NCBI RefSeq assembly: GCF_026627255.1 | Contig: NZ_JAPNLM010000003.1 | Span: 186,001 to 250,000, forward strand | Direction of reading: 5' to 3' | DNA: 64,000 bases | From: Streptomyces antarcticus | Lineage (GTDB): Bacteria; Actinomycetota; Actinomycetes; Streptomycetales; Streptomycetaceae | In this document: positions 19,601-25,910 of the stretch, piece by piece | How positions within the stretch are numbered: the first letter of the stretch is position 1 | Layout of the letters: every line of letters begins with the position of its first letter | The notes under the pieces: generated by a model | Seen by the model: only the letters and a program-made list of their open reading frames with translations | Databases searched by the model: none | What the model was told of the DNA's origin: nothing | Made by a program: the position numbers and the translations under genes

Positions 19601-20101
19601 ACCGGCGTGGCCGAGCCGCCCGGCCCCACCGCCCCGGAGGCGGTCGGGCCGGTGGGACCGCCGGTGGGGCCGGTTGTGCCAGACGGACCGGCCGGACCGG
19701 TCGGGCACCCCTTCGACGAGGCGTTGTTGTCGGCGCTGGGGTCGCGGGACGTGACCCGGCTGCTGGACCGGGACCGACCCGTCCCGGTGGCGGACCTCGC
19801 CGGTACGGGCCTGGTCCTCAGTGCCGGGCAGACCGCCCAAGCCGTACTGCTCGGGGGCTCGTTGACCGTCGGGGAGCTGGGCCTGACACCGCTCCAGCAC
19901 CTGCGCCTGCTGCTGGGCGGTCCCGGCGGCGGCGAAGCGGTCGAGGCGGCGTGGGAGGCCGCCGCGCGGGCCCTGGGGATCGGGATCGCGGTCACCCTGC
20001 CCGACGGGCGGACGCGCGCCTTCGGTCCCGTCGGCGCGGCCGGAGGCGTACGACTGAACTTCGACGGCGCGGCGTACGTGGTCACAGGAGGCGCGTCATG
20101 A
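7652..20101 (+). CDS. Giant A: T7SS-linked multidomain polymorphic effector with three protease-like motifs
   Basis: 4149 aa. The start is the GTG at 7652, with GGAG 6 bases upstream, and it aligns with the start of giant B. Residues 1-330 are a helical, CpnT/WXG100_2-like targeting region with a hydrophobic hairpin at about 118-138. About 337-697 is a Pro/Ala/Ser-rich stalk. Two related modules follow at about 698-860 and 970-1177; the second has H1115-E-I-L-H1119 (HExxH zinc-peptidase motif). About 1210-3000 is beta-rich repeats with many Ser/Thr-rich strands, and about 3030-3260 is a coiled coil. About 3394-3630 is OTU-like (NGECLLYSF with Cys3399; AHRHYW with His3623). About 3680-3985 resembles anthrax lethal-factor-type metallopeptidases (H3847EMAH, then EWEFFAQ with Glu3905). 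About 4017-4149 is a C-terminal domain shared with giant B. No signal peptide is visible, which is consistent with T7SS export. Toxin versus surface machine is undecided. Confidence 0.9.
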   Translation: MQEINFPEDVRKMLWILIGEMPLEARENLAYNSRELYLRFGRGIRDLRHEIELSVSEASTALPDDVADPYVRALSLLTDDGGVNHLDSMVEKLDEIALGQIDHSMSIQQAKWEIIAEIIALLIELALLAALAAITGGTSVSQMMLARARSRLAVLLIVDRLLRMTHLAPTLTSAIEEALQVLAVRLAQIALNPNDRRPDGIDWEDVGKGAAFGALAGGFSSILSGAFDHAGKWFKNTFDTFDDFAGKNPFTTKFLDGLNDLAEAFVVGAVSESAAEVLVQGAFEGVWEFKWETFVGSGTSSMFEVIADGALGGGGLWLHKWLIDSSDFNDLNDTDLRGGPDPRGSGDFDGPPRTSPVPVPAPGPAPLLTSVPRAVPSATAGDDVPFSDLPSTVTSPLPVPPAPFPVAPVPPAAGGVPAAVDGSARDARSDPARRSFDPGAPVRPGTPDLTPLSPVPIPAPFPAPPLGLPPELLVDPSSPSSPSSPSSPSSLPSPPAAAGRTADPAGQREFWADDLADPAGLPGGIGALPDPPAALPGNTGQGASGPAAGTGAPSSGTAAPAAGGRPAAVGAGHDGSQEAPERAVFWEEDAQAPAEEAQTPAEEAPVRTAGREQPTGAGAAGSTVAGPPGAAAPPQAAPVPEAAVPRPTASADAPDATGRVRGSAQETPPATGEDAPEREEARTPVASGPEAPHTVPAPLTGNPAWEAARAAVPPVTRTHTWTDAAPPPVPADPARPGAAPAPARSSFEVRRVEHDGAWVTDLTVRIATGPDGLPEDAWQRVLSGVEEFFNAPGHRLPGGDLLQVTARQVATAPHPDELVVTPVDRDRPMTRTAWWTDAEPADYAARLALELGLPGDLRPGDDTARRTGGADGPPVDPARPAAPGRPQAGLDRTSLEVLAEHIGDPAAEPPAPPTPMTTTSSAPAPDADASGTPAVDAAPAPAERDGGGPRDASGAAVVPVRPGQWRHRRPSAPAAPLHLDWFDPASDPLGERRAPGTLHGLTTLVRARIRRIQADDGRWVRDVALHLPVRFGPGFDPAELPAFQERMRALLAVHANHGLRLPGSGDQLHVELVLTHAPGHAEAVELSRGDDPGRSDQLHIRLGGGPERDDAVALHEILHYTGLRDRARDPQSLFRRLLAAGATGVMADPTALPATGAITETDLRTLESALDSGPVVRDHPLTLGTPTAPPAEPDPGPLPPDEHDGRWDSSRAPRDWSAPLSAYVAGYGTGYDGNVGLVHVEPLSDAVVDGLHRQILTRLGIPLTAPQDHPVRVQLRERANAVELARQLPYLRSSGRRFTVTHEGRERMVDVRLGLRDPVRSGRYGANSVEDPEGRVERRGQGSSESSGSQNSGNVRTVPVTWSGSFAIDRPGPVSRLDGAFALTLTHNQFSASTTVTSAVQTMTAQRSNELSQPVEFASEWQAVTDRPEPPGTGSADADWGDAQAHGPVTVWFPQHLAAEPAGPMPAPAGLDDLPVWGVDTVHQPARLLSDVRRTFHEDLSDLSDASAEELEAFLSEPVLRGTLPLQRGGGLYSPILLDSRGKAIGVFRLTAVVEPDPAPTHRTVEGKINLEAHVSQTVKLDSSAKFASGVAGDGSLAPVFTSDTARGHPDASSGVQGSVAFKGGARWQTSSGLSSGGSATLAHAVRSNRSHLLTPARVTYRVTLVRARGGSTTHRAGPWDAGLRMRVLSQADALGVEHAVGKGPRQLPEDLENLDALGLSAAPLAVTGAEPMFRRAEAWLREEGFLPPTTRPQAPYVEDEERAQAQLANLRRFEQARSEVGLRASADALLDGGIPLWLDLPRRTGGTRRVQLRLSATRDTAAATRHRRTLPGIQVMGISSFGVPGNESRSQAYGWQAGFGGGPSGPAGDPAWTLGGSGDYTYSRQGADTLTAGSGNSQDQFFIGSGQDTEVFEVPARLALDLYEEDAQPKKRFADPGDPVGPSGTPPRPPDEERPVVHTVPGGLTLAVPHHRTQPAGTARPPRAGHRVRAVRPADRTRLAMTDAAGNPVPNVVRLPDDAIMDSLQGSAALVDAFDRIVTGTYPGHPRKGALHQAWDATTGFLSDLANKAAGLSDNLDGAAPTGESTPFREALRSALSTANLAARAHQIFKGGYVVEGLTLPGLGADHEFSIELQGFLHDPENPNSAAQYLETDVGATDTTAHQTATSAGHQVAGAFSAAQRPAPAPNTAEGGTGKAARAVKDDAPAPEATPLFNPSGRHALTRRTDQSSTVTSSTGVTRTPTEGGTQHRIRAGATILLTVRHGRRNLVGNTLGVTTAETVTIAVEIPRGAQFLMSDTQLSRDAEWFRSVGSLTPTPRPAADLPLPDRFARTQELGLAGVLSVRQLAPAPSTAATGTAATGTAATGAAAPGTPAPPVPPATGPVERRDRLRTELTRLVEAEAPGSTTPGHSAYLSGVRTRIADLTTSTALRALPARGPGRAQRFHFLHVAKGGARLVEVSLEAKPRQDTTGLRTVRGRRAGAGAGQEQVHAHAPSNTSTGTTTTRQSATTFTPSARYPRPADDTRTDRTGPSFTYTTTSSDAAKNSSTDEDRYWMRTDNAADFEVEYEYTASVRSELVTEWPLNIPGGIVEAGVIGWSDENTGWMEWARRTLFGRPARTATVPALVSLRFTGSEAADPPVPADPLAPSVSATDPRTAPAPAGGGRRIGDGERLEPSGPAPVFHFNAYRELSQALTDVAPALAPGLGSTAVSESAEAAAVRIGELIQARRVDVDLPRGTGITSSMPGSYPAEEDAGAPPDLRIEVRNPRRITDAGDVTLDRLRLPGTTASTALTAGGGSNTTLNTAHTADALGPSNLFGTGIPVLARQPVTQGPGTAVTASRREWFKVGGTALPADGGRGTRSYETMVDVLITVKGPGGTRYVSGSAETRLSERDVLGYGVTDARTDPQVYDLRSMLAGQPAADLRDWTRHPLGNLPAVLARGLALNEDAAQIWLAPGPDPDGSRLARALYAASRTAVLAARPVELVLRTDDGLQHWEFAEDGSLASTDAATVTAWNALADTITEHSDAHRGQSVARRQEADQSGPRTTAANDLDGARKALDTERKAHLLAGRQLRDAVKAHTKARTALANGNRAVVREDGRVRRTERDISAVERRLAAAEREERALSVEARAAAAELRHLARQVRTPQPPHTVAAVRAREQAARQGIVRLRGQQAGLRTRQAQLGTALATARTDARTAAQRLPGLAGRVATARTDEDSRRGGLDTVTKRRDTAAAVHDERRDQLDAVDLVIDTARKAQAREAGVQTAAAKRLPGLAHTLRAARRTAGEGLVEVPRSSVASTPARGPRAALAARSTATPAPRVATAASSKASKGKTGVKSPAQAQAKGTVGGKGPGLGTPPGTGLGTPPGTGSGTVGAQGHASRRPAAGSALRTPANGECLLYSFLAGAPQLVRDRLPGLAATAPGVFAWLSDTAGVRADVHAQATALSYTGALPPHPPSQAAVAALRTFIANYLRQTAHANQLPDQVVLQLRASVADEFGRHLRLPTTSRADLLALAQRYGVANTAALTDNDLRDALETVYLMSTAPPSAAELQGLLTAVGNWETSWASDHGDAFLVLTAHALGLAVDVAQPDQFGGPPTVFDCYGPPGGPVVEVHYSPAHRHYWGSDAIPAPAPVPVPLPAPVLNPAPVPAEASVTAPGPAEDAEAVVHVPEAAAPPGADELVARLSPLPVRELLDGLPLLDQRHRRWLAGRADFVAGLRARLTAGEFAETAARLLVVLADGTARPASVRAEVYAQVARMLRDPDTVVRLLGSGATVMVLPQDLPLGSVSAFAPAPGTVDHRLAPTRGATAGNALVAALPEENLLGERSGVGRNLEQAEGYSSATHEMAHLLHHAALTDGDRSLIRRRYLQLRDRGPDAPWPDGPRRHADGTAGDNYAATNEWEFFAQLSNAHLGTNHGDDPHTLRPRNNGAAWVRANEPVLLPLLERLYGPDPDAVHPAAANPLASTDAENARYEAFRDFMTGVAEPPGPTAPEAVGPVGPPVGPVVPDGPAGPVGHPFDEALLSALGSRDVTRLLDRDRPVPVADLAGTGLVLSAGQTAQAVLLGGSLTVGELGLTPLQHLRLLLGGPGGGEAVEAAWEAAARALGIGIAVTLPDGRTRAFGPVGAAGGVRLNFDGAAYVVTGGAS

Positions 20102-20130
20102 CGGTCCCCCACCCCCGACCAGGAGCACCC

Positions 20131-20301
20131 ATGGCGTTCAGATTCCCGACACCACGGTCAACTACCGTGATCATCACAACTGTTGGATCACACTGCCGGC
20201 CGAACGCCGTCCGGCCGGTCCGGATCGGAACCATGACGACAGCGATGACGATGACCAGCCACGGCGGCCGCACGGCGGCGACGGGCGGGGATCGCCGGTG
20301 A
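20131..20301 (+). CDS. Small hypothetical ORF linking giant A to the ART-like gene
   Basis: 56 aa from the ATG at 20131, which has AGGAG 6 bases upstream. The same frame is open from an ATG at 20098 that overlaps the stop of giant A (67 aa). Its TGA at 20299-20301 overlaps the start of the next gene. The sequence (MAFRFPTPRSTTVIITTVGS…) is Thr/Arg-rich with no recognised family. The double ATGA coupling and a good ribosome binding site argue for translation, perhaps only as a coupling peptide. Confidence 0.4.
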   Translation: MAFRFPTPRSTTVIITTVGSHCRPNAVRPVRIGTMTTAMTMTSHGGRTAATGGDRR

Positions 20302-23300
20302 TGCTCTGGAACCGGCGGAGGGACGAGCGCGCCGCGCCGGACTCCCCCGAGGAGTCCGCGGCCGGGGGGACGGGCTTCCTGATCGAGGAGTACGACCGCG
20401 TCCTGCTGCTCCGCCAGCCGTCCGACGAGCTGCTCGGACCCGGAGAGATCGCCGACCTGGTCCGGTCCGCGGAGGCGGACGCCCCCGGCACCTTCACCGT
20501 GGTCGCCGGCGCGGACGAGGAGTCAGCCGCCGCGCTGTGGCCCCGGCTCAGTGACCTGCTCGACGGGGTGGCCGAGGAGGGCGCCACCGCCGTCCGGCTC
20601 GTCATGTCCGGCTCCGGCTCCGGCGTCGGCGTCGGCTCCGGTGTCGCTTCCGGTGTCGGTTCCGGCTCCGGCTCCCGCGGCCGGTCGGTGGAGAGTCCCG
20701 CGGTGGCCCAGCGCATCGCCGACGCCTGGGAGCTGGAGGTCATCGCCCCGGACGGCACCGTGCTCTGCGTGCCCGGCGGCGGGCTCTTCGTCCACGGCCC
20801 GCCCGGGGGTGACCACGGCTGGTGGAGCTTCCGGCCGGGCGCCGCCCCCGTCCCGCTGGGACTCCGGCATCCGGCCCCCGCCTGGCGGCCCGGTCCAGGC
20901 CGCCTGCCCTCCCGTACCCGCGGCGGCTGCGTCGTCGAGGAGATACCGGCGGGCGTCCTCATCCGTTCCGGAGACGGCCCCGCGCTCCTGCCCGGCGACC
21001 TCTGCTACGCCGTACCGGTGGACAGCCAGGGCCCGTTGCTGGTGCTCGGCGTCCCGGACGGCGAGGACGTCGGCGCCGAGGACGTGTCCGACGTCGTCGC
21101 CGCCCTGCCCCAAGAGGCCCGGGCCGCGCTGCGCGTGGCCCCCGGCGGCCGACGGGACGTACTGGGCGCCGGGCAGTCAGCCGCCGACCTCGTGGGCGCC
21201 GGCGTCGTCGTCTACAGCGGCTTACCCCTCTTCGCCGAGACCGGCCCCGCGCCCGGTGAGGTCGTACGGTCCATGGTGATCGGCCGGGACGGGGCGCCGC
21301 GCTGGCAGCCGTTCGTCGACTCGGTGCTCTGCGCTCCCGGCGCATCGGAGCCGAGCCTGCTGCGGTGGAGCCCGCCGCTGCCCGGCGCGGGCGCGGCCGA
21401 CCGGGGAGTGGTGCACCTGTCCGACCGCTGGCAGGTCGCGGTGAGCCGGGCGGGCCTGATGGTCGGCGGCCGAGACGACGCGGCGCAGCCCCTGGCGGCG
21501 CGCCCGGTGGACGCCGAGGGACCGGCGATCGAGGTGGGACGCCCGGGGGAGGAGCTGGACACCTCGCTCTGGCCGGCCCTGTCCGAGCTACTCGACTGGC
21601 TGGAGCCCGACCTGCGCCTCAGGGCCCGGTTGCACGTGCACGGCAAGGCCCTGGACGGGGGCCGGGAACTGCGCCGCCTGGCAGCCCGGCACGGTGTGCG
21701 CAGCGTGCGCTTCGCGTCCTTCGGCCGCCACGCCGAAGGTGCCCCCCGCCCCGGCGAGCCACAGGTGACCCCTCCCGGCACCCGGCCCGCACCGCTGCCC
21801 GTCGCGGCGCCGACGGCGCCGACGGCGCCGACGACGGTGGGCGCGAGCCCCGCGTCGGCGCCCGTGCCGCACCCGGTGGTCCCGGCCGCGTCCCCGGAGG
21901 CGTCCGCATCGGCTGGGGAGACGCCGGGCGCGGCCCTGGTGACGCACCGTCAGGCCGTTCAGCCGCACGGGCCGGACGGCAGCGCCCCCGCCCGCCGGGC
22001 AGCCGGACCGGTACCGGCCGCCCGTCCGGATCCCGTCGCGGCGCCTGGGCCGGCTCCGCTTCCGGCGGCCCGGCCGGGCCCTCTCGTCGAGCCGGCGCCG
22101 GACGTCCTTGCGGAGTCGGGCTCGGGCCCCGTTCCGGCGGCCGGGCCGGCTCCGCTTCCGGCGGTGGGTTCGGGTTCCCTCGCGGAGACCGGGGCGCATC
22201 CGCTTCCGGCCGCCCGGCCGGGCCCCGTTGCGGAGCCGGTGCCGGACGCGCTTGCGGCGTCGGGCTCGGGCCCCGTTGCGGCGGTCGGGCCGAAACCGCT
22301 CGCGGAGCCCGGGCCGGACCCGCTGCCCGCCGTACGGCCGGTGTCCCTCGCGGCTGTTGGACCGGAATCGCTCCCGGGCACCGGGACGGGGCGGGGGGCC
22401 GGGGCCGAGCCGTTCGCCCCGCCGAGCGCCCCGCGGCCCGTCGTCACCGCCACCTCCACCGTCACCGCTCCGGACCAGCCGGCAACCGGCGCCCCCGGGG
22501 GAAGGGCCCGGGTTCCGGCCGGGGCACTCGCCCCGGCCGCCGCTTCGGCGGCGTCCGCGACCGGCGGCCCGGCGGTCTCCGCCCCGGGCCGGGGCCGTTC
22601 CGCGGAGGTTCCGGGCCGGGGTGCGCCGGGGCCCGTGCCCTCACCGGTCCCGCCCGCCGCGGCGCCTTCCGTTCCCAGCCCGGAGCCGGAGCCGGAGCCG
22701 TACCCGGAGCCGGACCCGGCTCCCGATCCGGCCCCCGCCACGCGTCCGAGCAGCGGTCTGGAGAGCGGACCGCCGCTGACCACGGGGAGCGTGCCGGCCC
22801 CGCTTCCGGATCCGCTCCCCGAGCGCGCCGCCCCGGCGCGAAGGCCGGCCATCCCGCCGGCGTCGGCGGGCGAACCGCTGCCGCCGGTGCCCGTGCTGCC
22901 GGAGCACCGCAGCACCGAGGCCGAGCGGACGGCGTTCCGTACGCTCGCCGAAACGGTCTGGGAGCGCCATGCGGCAGCCGTGGCGCGCACGTTGACCCGG
23001 ATGCCCGCACTCCGGGGCGCCGAGCAGGTGGCCGCTCGCGCCGACCTGGTGGCGCTGCTGCTCTACCTCGGCCCGTCGGACGGCCCGTTCGGCCACCGGG
23101 AGCTGGAGCGGGCCCTGCGCGCGGGGGGCGGCCGGCTCCTGCCGTACGCGGCCTGCGTCGCGTCGGCGCTCCGGCGCCTGCCGTCCTTCCGGGGACTGGC
23201 ACTGCGCGGTGCGCTGCCCGACGCGGCGCCCGGCGCCGGAGCGGGCGACGCCGGACTGCCGCGGCCCGGAACCGTCCTGCGCGACCCGGCCGCCGTGAGC

Positions 23301-23681
23301 GCGCTGCCGTGCGGCGCGGCGGGCCCCGAGCCCGGCAGCGCCCGGTACGCGATCTGGTCGGTCACCGGCCGCCGCGTACGCCAGCTCGGCGCGGCGGGTT
23401 CGTCCGCCGCGCACGACGAGGTCGTCTTCGCCCCCGGCACCGCCTTCCGGGTGCTCGACGTGCGGACGGACGGCCCCGGGCCGCTCGTCCTGCTGCGTCA
23501 GCTGTCCGTGTCGGCGACCGCGCCGCCACCCGCCCGGTACGCGGAACCGGACGGCGAGGACCACGCGGTGCTCGCGCGTCTCGATGAGGCACTGCGCGGG
23601 CGCCCCGAAGCCCCGGCCGGCTTCGCCTGGCCCGAGCGGTGCGCGGGTCCGCTGGAAGGGGCCGGGCCGGAGGCCGGCTGA
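20298..23681 (+). CDS. Large protein with a C-terminal ADP-ribosyltransferase-like domain
   Basis: About 1127 aa from the GTG at 20298; an ATG at 20301 is equally possible, and GGGG lies upstream. The N-terminal 480 residues form soluble alpha/beta modules (FLIEEYDRVLLLRQPSDE…; a Gly/Ser/Val repeat at 20607-20680). Residues about 490-870 are a Pro/Ala-rich linker with repeated PAA/PGP units. The C-terminal region (about 870-1090) reads like an R-S-E ADP-ribosyltransferase: a FRGLALRG segment, then AIWSVTGRR, then HDEVVFAPGTAFRVLDV. The last segment matches the ExE-PPGTxFxV strand, but the first Glu of ExE is His, so NAD-dependent activity may be reduced or lost. It is translationally coupled to giant A and probably acts with it. 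The family call is tentative. Confidence 0.8.
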   Translation: MMLWNRRRDERAAPDSPEESAAGGTGFLIEEYDRVLLLRQPSDELLGPGEIADLVRSAEADAPGTFTVVAGADEESAAALWPRLSDLLDGVAEEGATAVRLVMSGSGSGVGVGSGVASGVGSGSGSRGRSVESPAVAQRIADAWELEVIAPDGTVLCVPGGGLFVHGPPGGDHGWWSFRPGAAPVPLGLRHPAPAWRPGPGRLPSRTRGGCVVEEIPAGVLIRSGDGPALLPGDLCYAVPVDSQGPLLVLGVPDGEDVGAEDVSDVVAALPQEARAALRVAPGGRRDVLGAGQSAADLVGAGVVVYSGLPLFAETGPAPGEVVRSMVIGRDGAPRWQPFVDSVLCAPGASEPSLLRWSPPLPGAGAADRGVVHLSDRWQVAVSRAGLMVGGRDDAAQPLAARPVDAEGPAIEVGRPGEELDTSLWPALSELLDWLEPDLRLRARLHVHGKALDGGRELRRLAARHGVRSVRFASFGRHAEGAPRPGEPQVTPPGTRPAPLPVAAPTAPTAPTTVGASPASAPVPHPVVPAASPEASASAGETPGAALVTHRQAVQPHGPDGSAPARRAAGPVPAARPDPVAAPGPAPLPAARPGPLVEPAPDVLAESGSGPVPAAGPAPLPAVGSGSLAETGAHPLPAARPGPVAEPVPDALAASGSGPVAAVGPKPLAEPGPDPLPAVRPVSLAAVGPESLPGTGTGRGAGAEPFAPPSAPRPVVTATSTVTAPDQPATGAPGGRARVPAGALAPAAASAASATGGPAVSAPGRGRSAEVPGRGAPGPVPSPVPPAAAPSVPSPEPEPEPYPEPDPAPDPAPATRPSSGLESGPPLTTGSVPAPLPDPLPERAAPARRPAIPPASAGEPLPPVPVLPEHRSTEAERTAFRTLAETVWERHAAAVARTLTRMPALRGAEQVAARADLVALLLYLGPSDGPFGHRELERALRAGGGRLLPYAACVASALRRLPSFRGLALRGALPDAAPGAGAGDAGLPRPGTVLRDPAAVSALPCGAAGPEPGSARYAIWSVTGRRVRQLGAAGSSAAHDEVVFAPGTAFRVLDVRTDGPGPLVLLRQLSVSATAPPPARYAEPDGEDHAVLARLDEALRGRPEAPAGFAWPERCAGPLEGAGPEAG

Positions 23682-23794
23682 GCGGCCGCGCGGCCGCGGC
23701 CAACGGCTACCGGCTGCCGCGGCCGTCCCGACAGACCACCAAGACGCACCACCAGCCAGCACCCGACTGTTTGACCAAGGCAAGAGGAGTGCCA

Positions 23795-25567
23795 ATGCCC
23801 CAGCAAGCAGGCGGCTCGCAGATGTCGAGCCCAGCCGTACGACTCGCGGCGGTCCTGCCCGCGGTACCGGGGGAACCCGGCTCCGCTCTCGGCCCGCGCG
23901 GATCCCGCACGGCGCAGCACCAGACGGCACCGCCGAGCCCGGCGGTCCACGAGCCCGAGGCGGCCCCCGCGGGGTCGGGGACCTCGCCGATCCGCGCCAC
24001 CTCGCCCGTGGCGGAGGTGGCGGCCGTGCCGGCCACCGCGGCGCTGCCGGAGGTACGCGCCACCGCGCGGCCCGCCGCACGCACCGGCGGCGCGGTGGCG
24101 CGGGCCGCCGCCACCTGGCGCGGCGGCGGTGCCCCCGCCGCGCGGGGGGCGGTCGCCACGGAGCCGTACGCGCCGCCCACCGGCGCGGTCGCCGCCGCGA
24201 GGGCCGACGAGCCGCCCGGCGGGCGGCCCAACCGGCCGCTGCTGGCCGCGGCGGCGATAGCGGGGACCGTGCTCATCGGTACGCCGTTCCTGTTTCTCGG
24301 CCTCGGCAGTGACGAGGAGCGCAACCAGGCGGCGTCGGTCCGGGAGGTGCCCGTGGGCGGCACCGTCGTGGAGAACCTCGCGCCCAACGGCGGGCAGTCC
24401 GGGAACGACTACGCCACGGCCGCGCCGTCCCGCAAGCCCGTGCCGCAGGTCCGGCCGGTGCCTCAGCAGGACCGGCGGGCGGAGGGCGTCGAGCGTCCGG
24501 GGACCGGTCCGAACACGGGACCCGAGGAGGAGAAGAGGACCAGCGGGCGGACCGGCACCGACGCCGGGCCGGCCACCGGAGGGGACGCCGGGGCCGGGGA
24601 GGAGCCGCGGGCCACCGAAGAGCAGCCCGTGTCGCCGCGGGACACCGGGGCGGACAAGAAGGCCTTCGAGCAGGACGGGACCCCGGGGCAGGACAAGGCC
24701 CGGGAGCAGGCGGCCAAGGGCGTCGCTCCGAAGGAGGGCGCGGCCGCCGTCGCGCTCCAGGAGCAGGCCCCGGGGCAGGGGCACCGCTCCGCACCGGCGC
24801 AGGCCCTGACCCCGGCCCTGCTCCCCGCCGCGCCGGGGAAGGACCCGGCACCCGCCGCGCCCGCGGAGAAGAAGGAGGCGGAGCCGGAGAAGGCCGCTCC
24901 GGCGAAGGAGGCCGAAGCGCAGAAGCCCGCCCCGAAGGAGGCCAAGGCGGCCCCCGTGGAGGAGAAGGCGCCCGAGGCGGCGAAGCCCGCCCCGGAGAAG
25001 GAGACCGCGGCCGCACCCGTCACCAAGCCCGTCACCAAGCCGGTGGCCAAGCCCGCGGCCCGGGCCGGGGGCGCGCTGCCGCAGAGCGCGAACTTCGCCA
25101 CGGTGCGCAACGTGCCGCTCAAGAACGCCATGACCGGCATGTGCGCCGACGTTCCGAACTACGGCAAGGGCACGGTGGACGGTCCGGTCAACCAGTTCAC
25201 CTGCAACACGACGGCCGCGGACAACCAGCTGTGGGACCTCGTCGTGAGCCGACCCGGGGCCGGTCCCGGCGCTGCGGACCTGTTCACCATCCGCAACAGC
25301 AAGGACGGCCTCTGCCTGGACCTGCCGAACTACGCCGGACAGCCGGCCGGCACCGGTGTGTCCGAGTTCCACTGCCGCCCCACCAGCGCCGACAACCAGC
25401 TCTGGTACCTGGACAAGCGGTCGGACGGCAAGTTCTGGATCCGCAGCCACTCCAGCGCCGGCCGGTGCCTGGACGTGTCCGGGTACTACGGCAGCGGCGG
25501 CAAGGACGCCCGGCTGACGATCTTCGAGTGCAACAAGCGCGACGACCACGTGTGGTCCTTCTCCTGA
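23795..25567 (+). CDS. Membrane-anchored ricin-type lectin protein
   Basis: 590 aa, starting at the ATG at 23795 behind AAGAGGAG. Residues 1-147 are Ala/Pro-rich and presumably cytoplasmic. About 148-171 (LLAAAAIAGTVLIGTPFLFLG) is a single transmembrane helix. About 172-430 is a charged Pro/Lys/Glu/Ala linker. About 433-590 is a ricin B-type beta-trefoil, with repeats ending DNQLWDL, DNQLWYL and DHVWSF and cysteines placed as in carbohydrate-binding RICIN domains. The layout (short inside, one helix, long stalk, lectin) suggests a cell-surface sugar-binding protein at the T7SS site, possibly contacting peptidoglycan or a partner cell. It is the last gene before the strong terminator. Confidence 0.88.
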   Translation: MPQQAGGSQMSSPAVRLAAVLPAVPGEPGSALGPRGSRTAQHQTAPPSPAVHEPEAAPAGSGTSPIRATSPVAEVAAVPATAALPEVRATARPAARTGGAVARAAATWRGGGAPAARGAVATEPYAPPTGAVAAARADEPPGGRPNRPLLAAAAIAGTVLIGTPFLFLGLGSDEERNQAASVREVPVGGTVVENLAPNGGQSGNDYATAAPSRKPVPQVRPVPQQDRRAEGVERPGTGPNTGPEEEKRTSGRTGTDAGPATGGDAGAGEEPRATEEQPVSPRDTGADKKAFEQDGTPGQDKAREQAAKGVAPKEGAAAVALQEQAPGQGHRSAPAQALTPALLPAAPGKDPAPAAPAEKKEAEPEKAAPAKEAEAQKPAPKEAKAAPVEEKAPEAAKPAPEKETAAAPVTKPVTKPVAKPAARAGGALPQSANFATVRNVPLKNAMTGMCADVPNYGKGTVDGPVNQFTCNTTAADNQLWDLVVSRPGAGPGAADLFTIRNSKDGLCLDLPNYAGQPAGTGVSEFHCRPTSADNQLWYLDKRSDGKFWIRSHSSAGRCLDVSGYYGSGGKDARLTIFECNKRDDHVWSFS

Positions 25568-25575
25568 TGCGACTC

Positions 25576-25592
25576 CCGCCCCTGAGGGGCGG
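25576..25592 (+). terminator. Short hairpin after the lectin gene
   Basis: Seven-base perfect arms, CCGCCCC and GGGGCGG, with a TGA loop lie just after the lectin stop codon and before the larger terminator. Confidence 0.4.
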
Positions 25593-25602
25593 CTGACGCG
25601 AA

Positions 25603-25639
25603 GACCGTGCCCCGGGCGACCACCGCCCGGGGCACGGTC
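25603..25639 (+). terminator. Strong intrinsic terminator closing the T7SS unit
   Basis: Perfect 16-bp inverted repeat: GACCGTGCCCCGGGCG at 25603-25618, a five-base ACCAC loop, then its exact complement at 25624-25639. This is a typical U-less Streptomyces terminator. It separates the T7SS/giant A transcription unit from giant B. Confidence 0.85.
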
Positions 25640-25821
25640 GCGTCCACGGCCCCGCCGCCCGCCGCCCCACCCCGCATCACCCGTCGCCGCCCCGGGGTCG
25701 ATCCGGCCGGGTGGGAATCGTCACGGGGTGGGTGGGCTGAAGCCAGGGGAAAGGGGCCCGGAACACTTGCCCCGCCCCTCGCACGGAACCTCGCAAAAGA
25801 GAACGTCTCCGGCATTCCGTG

Positions 25822-25852
25822 TTCGGTGTTCGACCGCGCCCCGTCCTAGCAT
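25822..25852 (+). promoter_or_regulatory. Possible promoter for giant B
   Basis: TAGCAT at 25847-25852 is a good Streptomyces -10 hexamer, with a weak TTCGGT at 25822-25827 spaced 19 bases away. The spacer 25640-25830 is less GC-rich (CTCGCAAAAGAGAACG). Lying after the strong terminator, it suggests that giant B has its own promoter. Confidence 0.35.
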
Positions 25853-25910
25853 CGGCCCCGTCGACCCGGCCGGACCGGCCGGACGGGGAACAGGCCGGGC
25901 GGTGCGTGAG

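Noticed and set aside
7652..20101. CpnT-type TNT (NAD glycohydrolase) toxin
   Set aside because: Only the N-terminal targeting region resembles CpnT. No TNT-like C-terminal motif was seen; the C-terminus is shared with giant B and looks non-catalytic.
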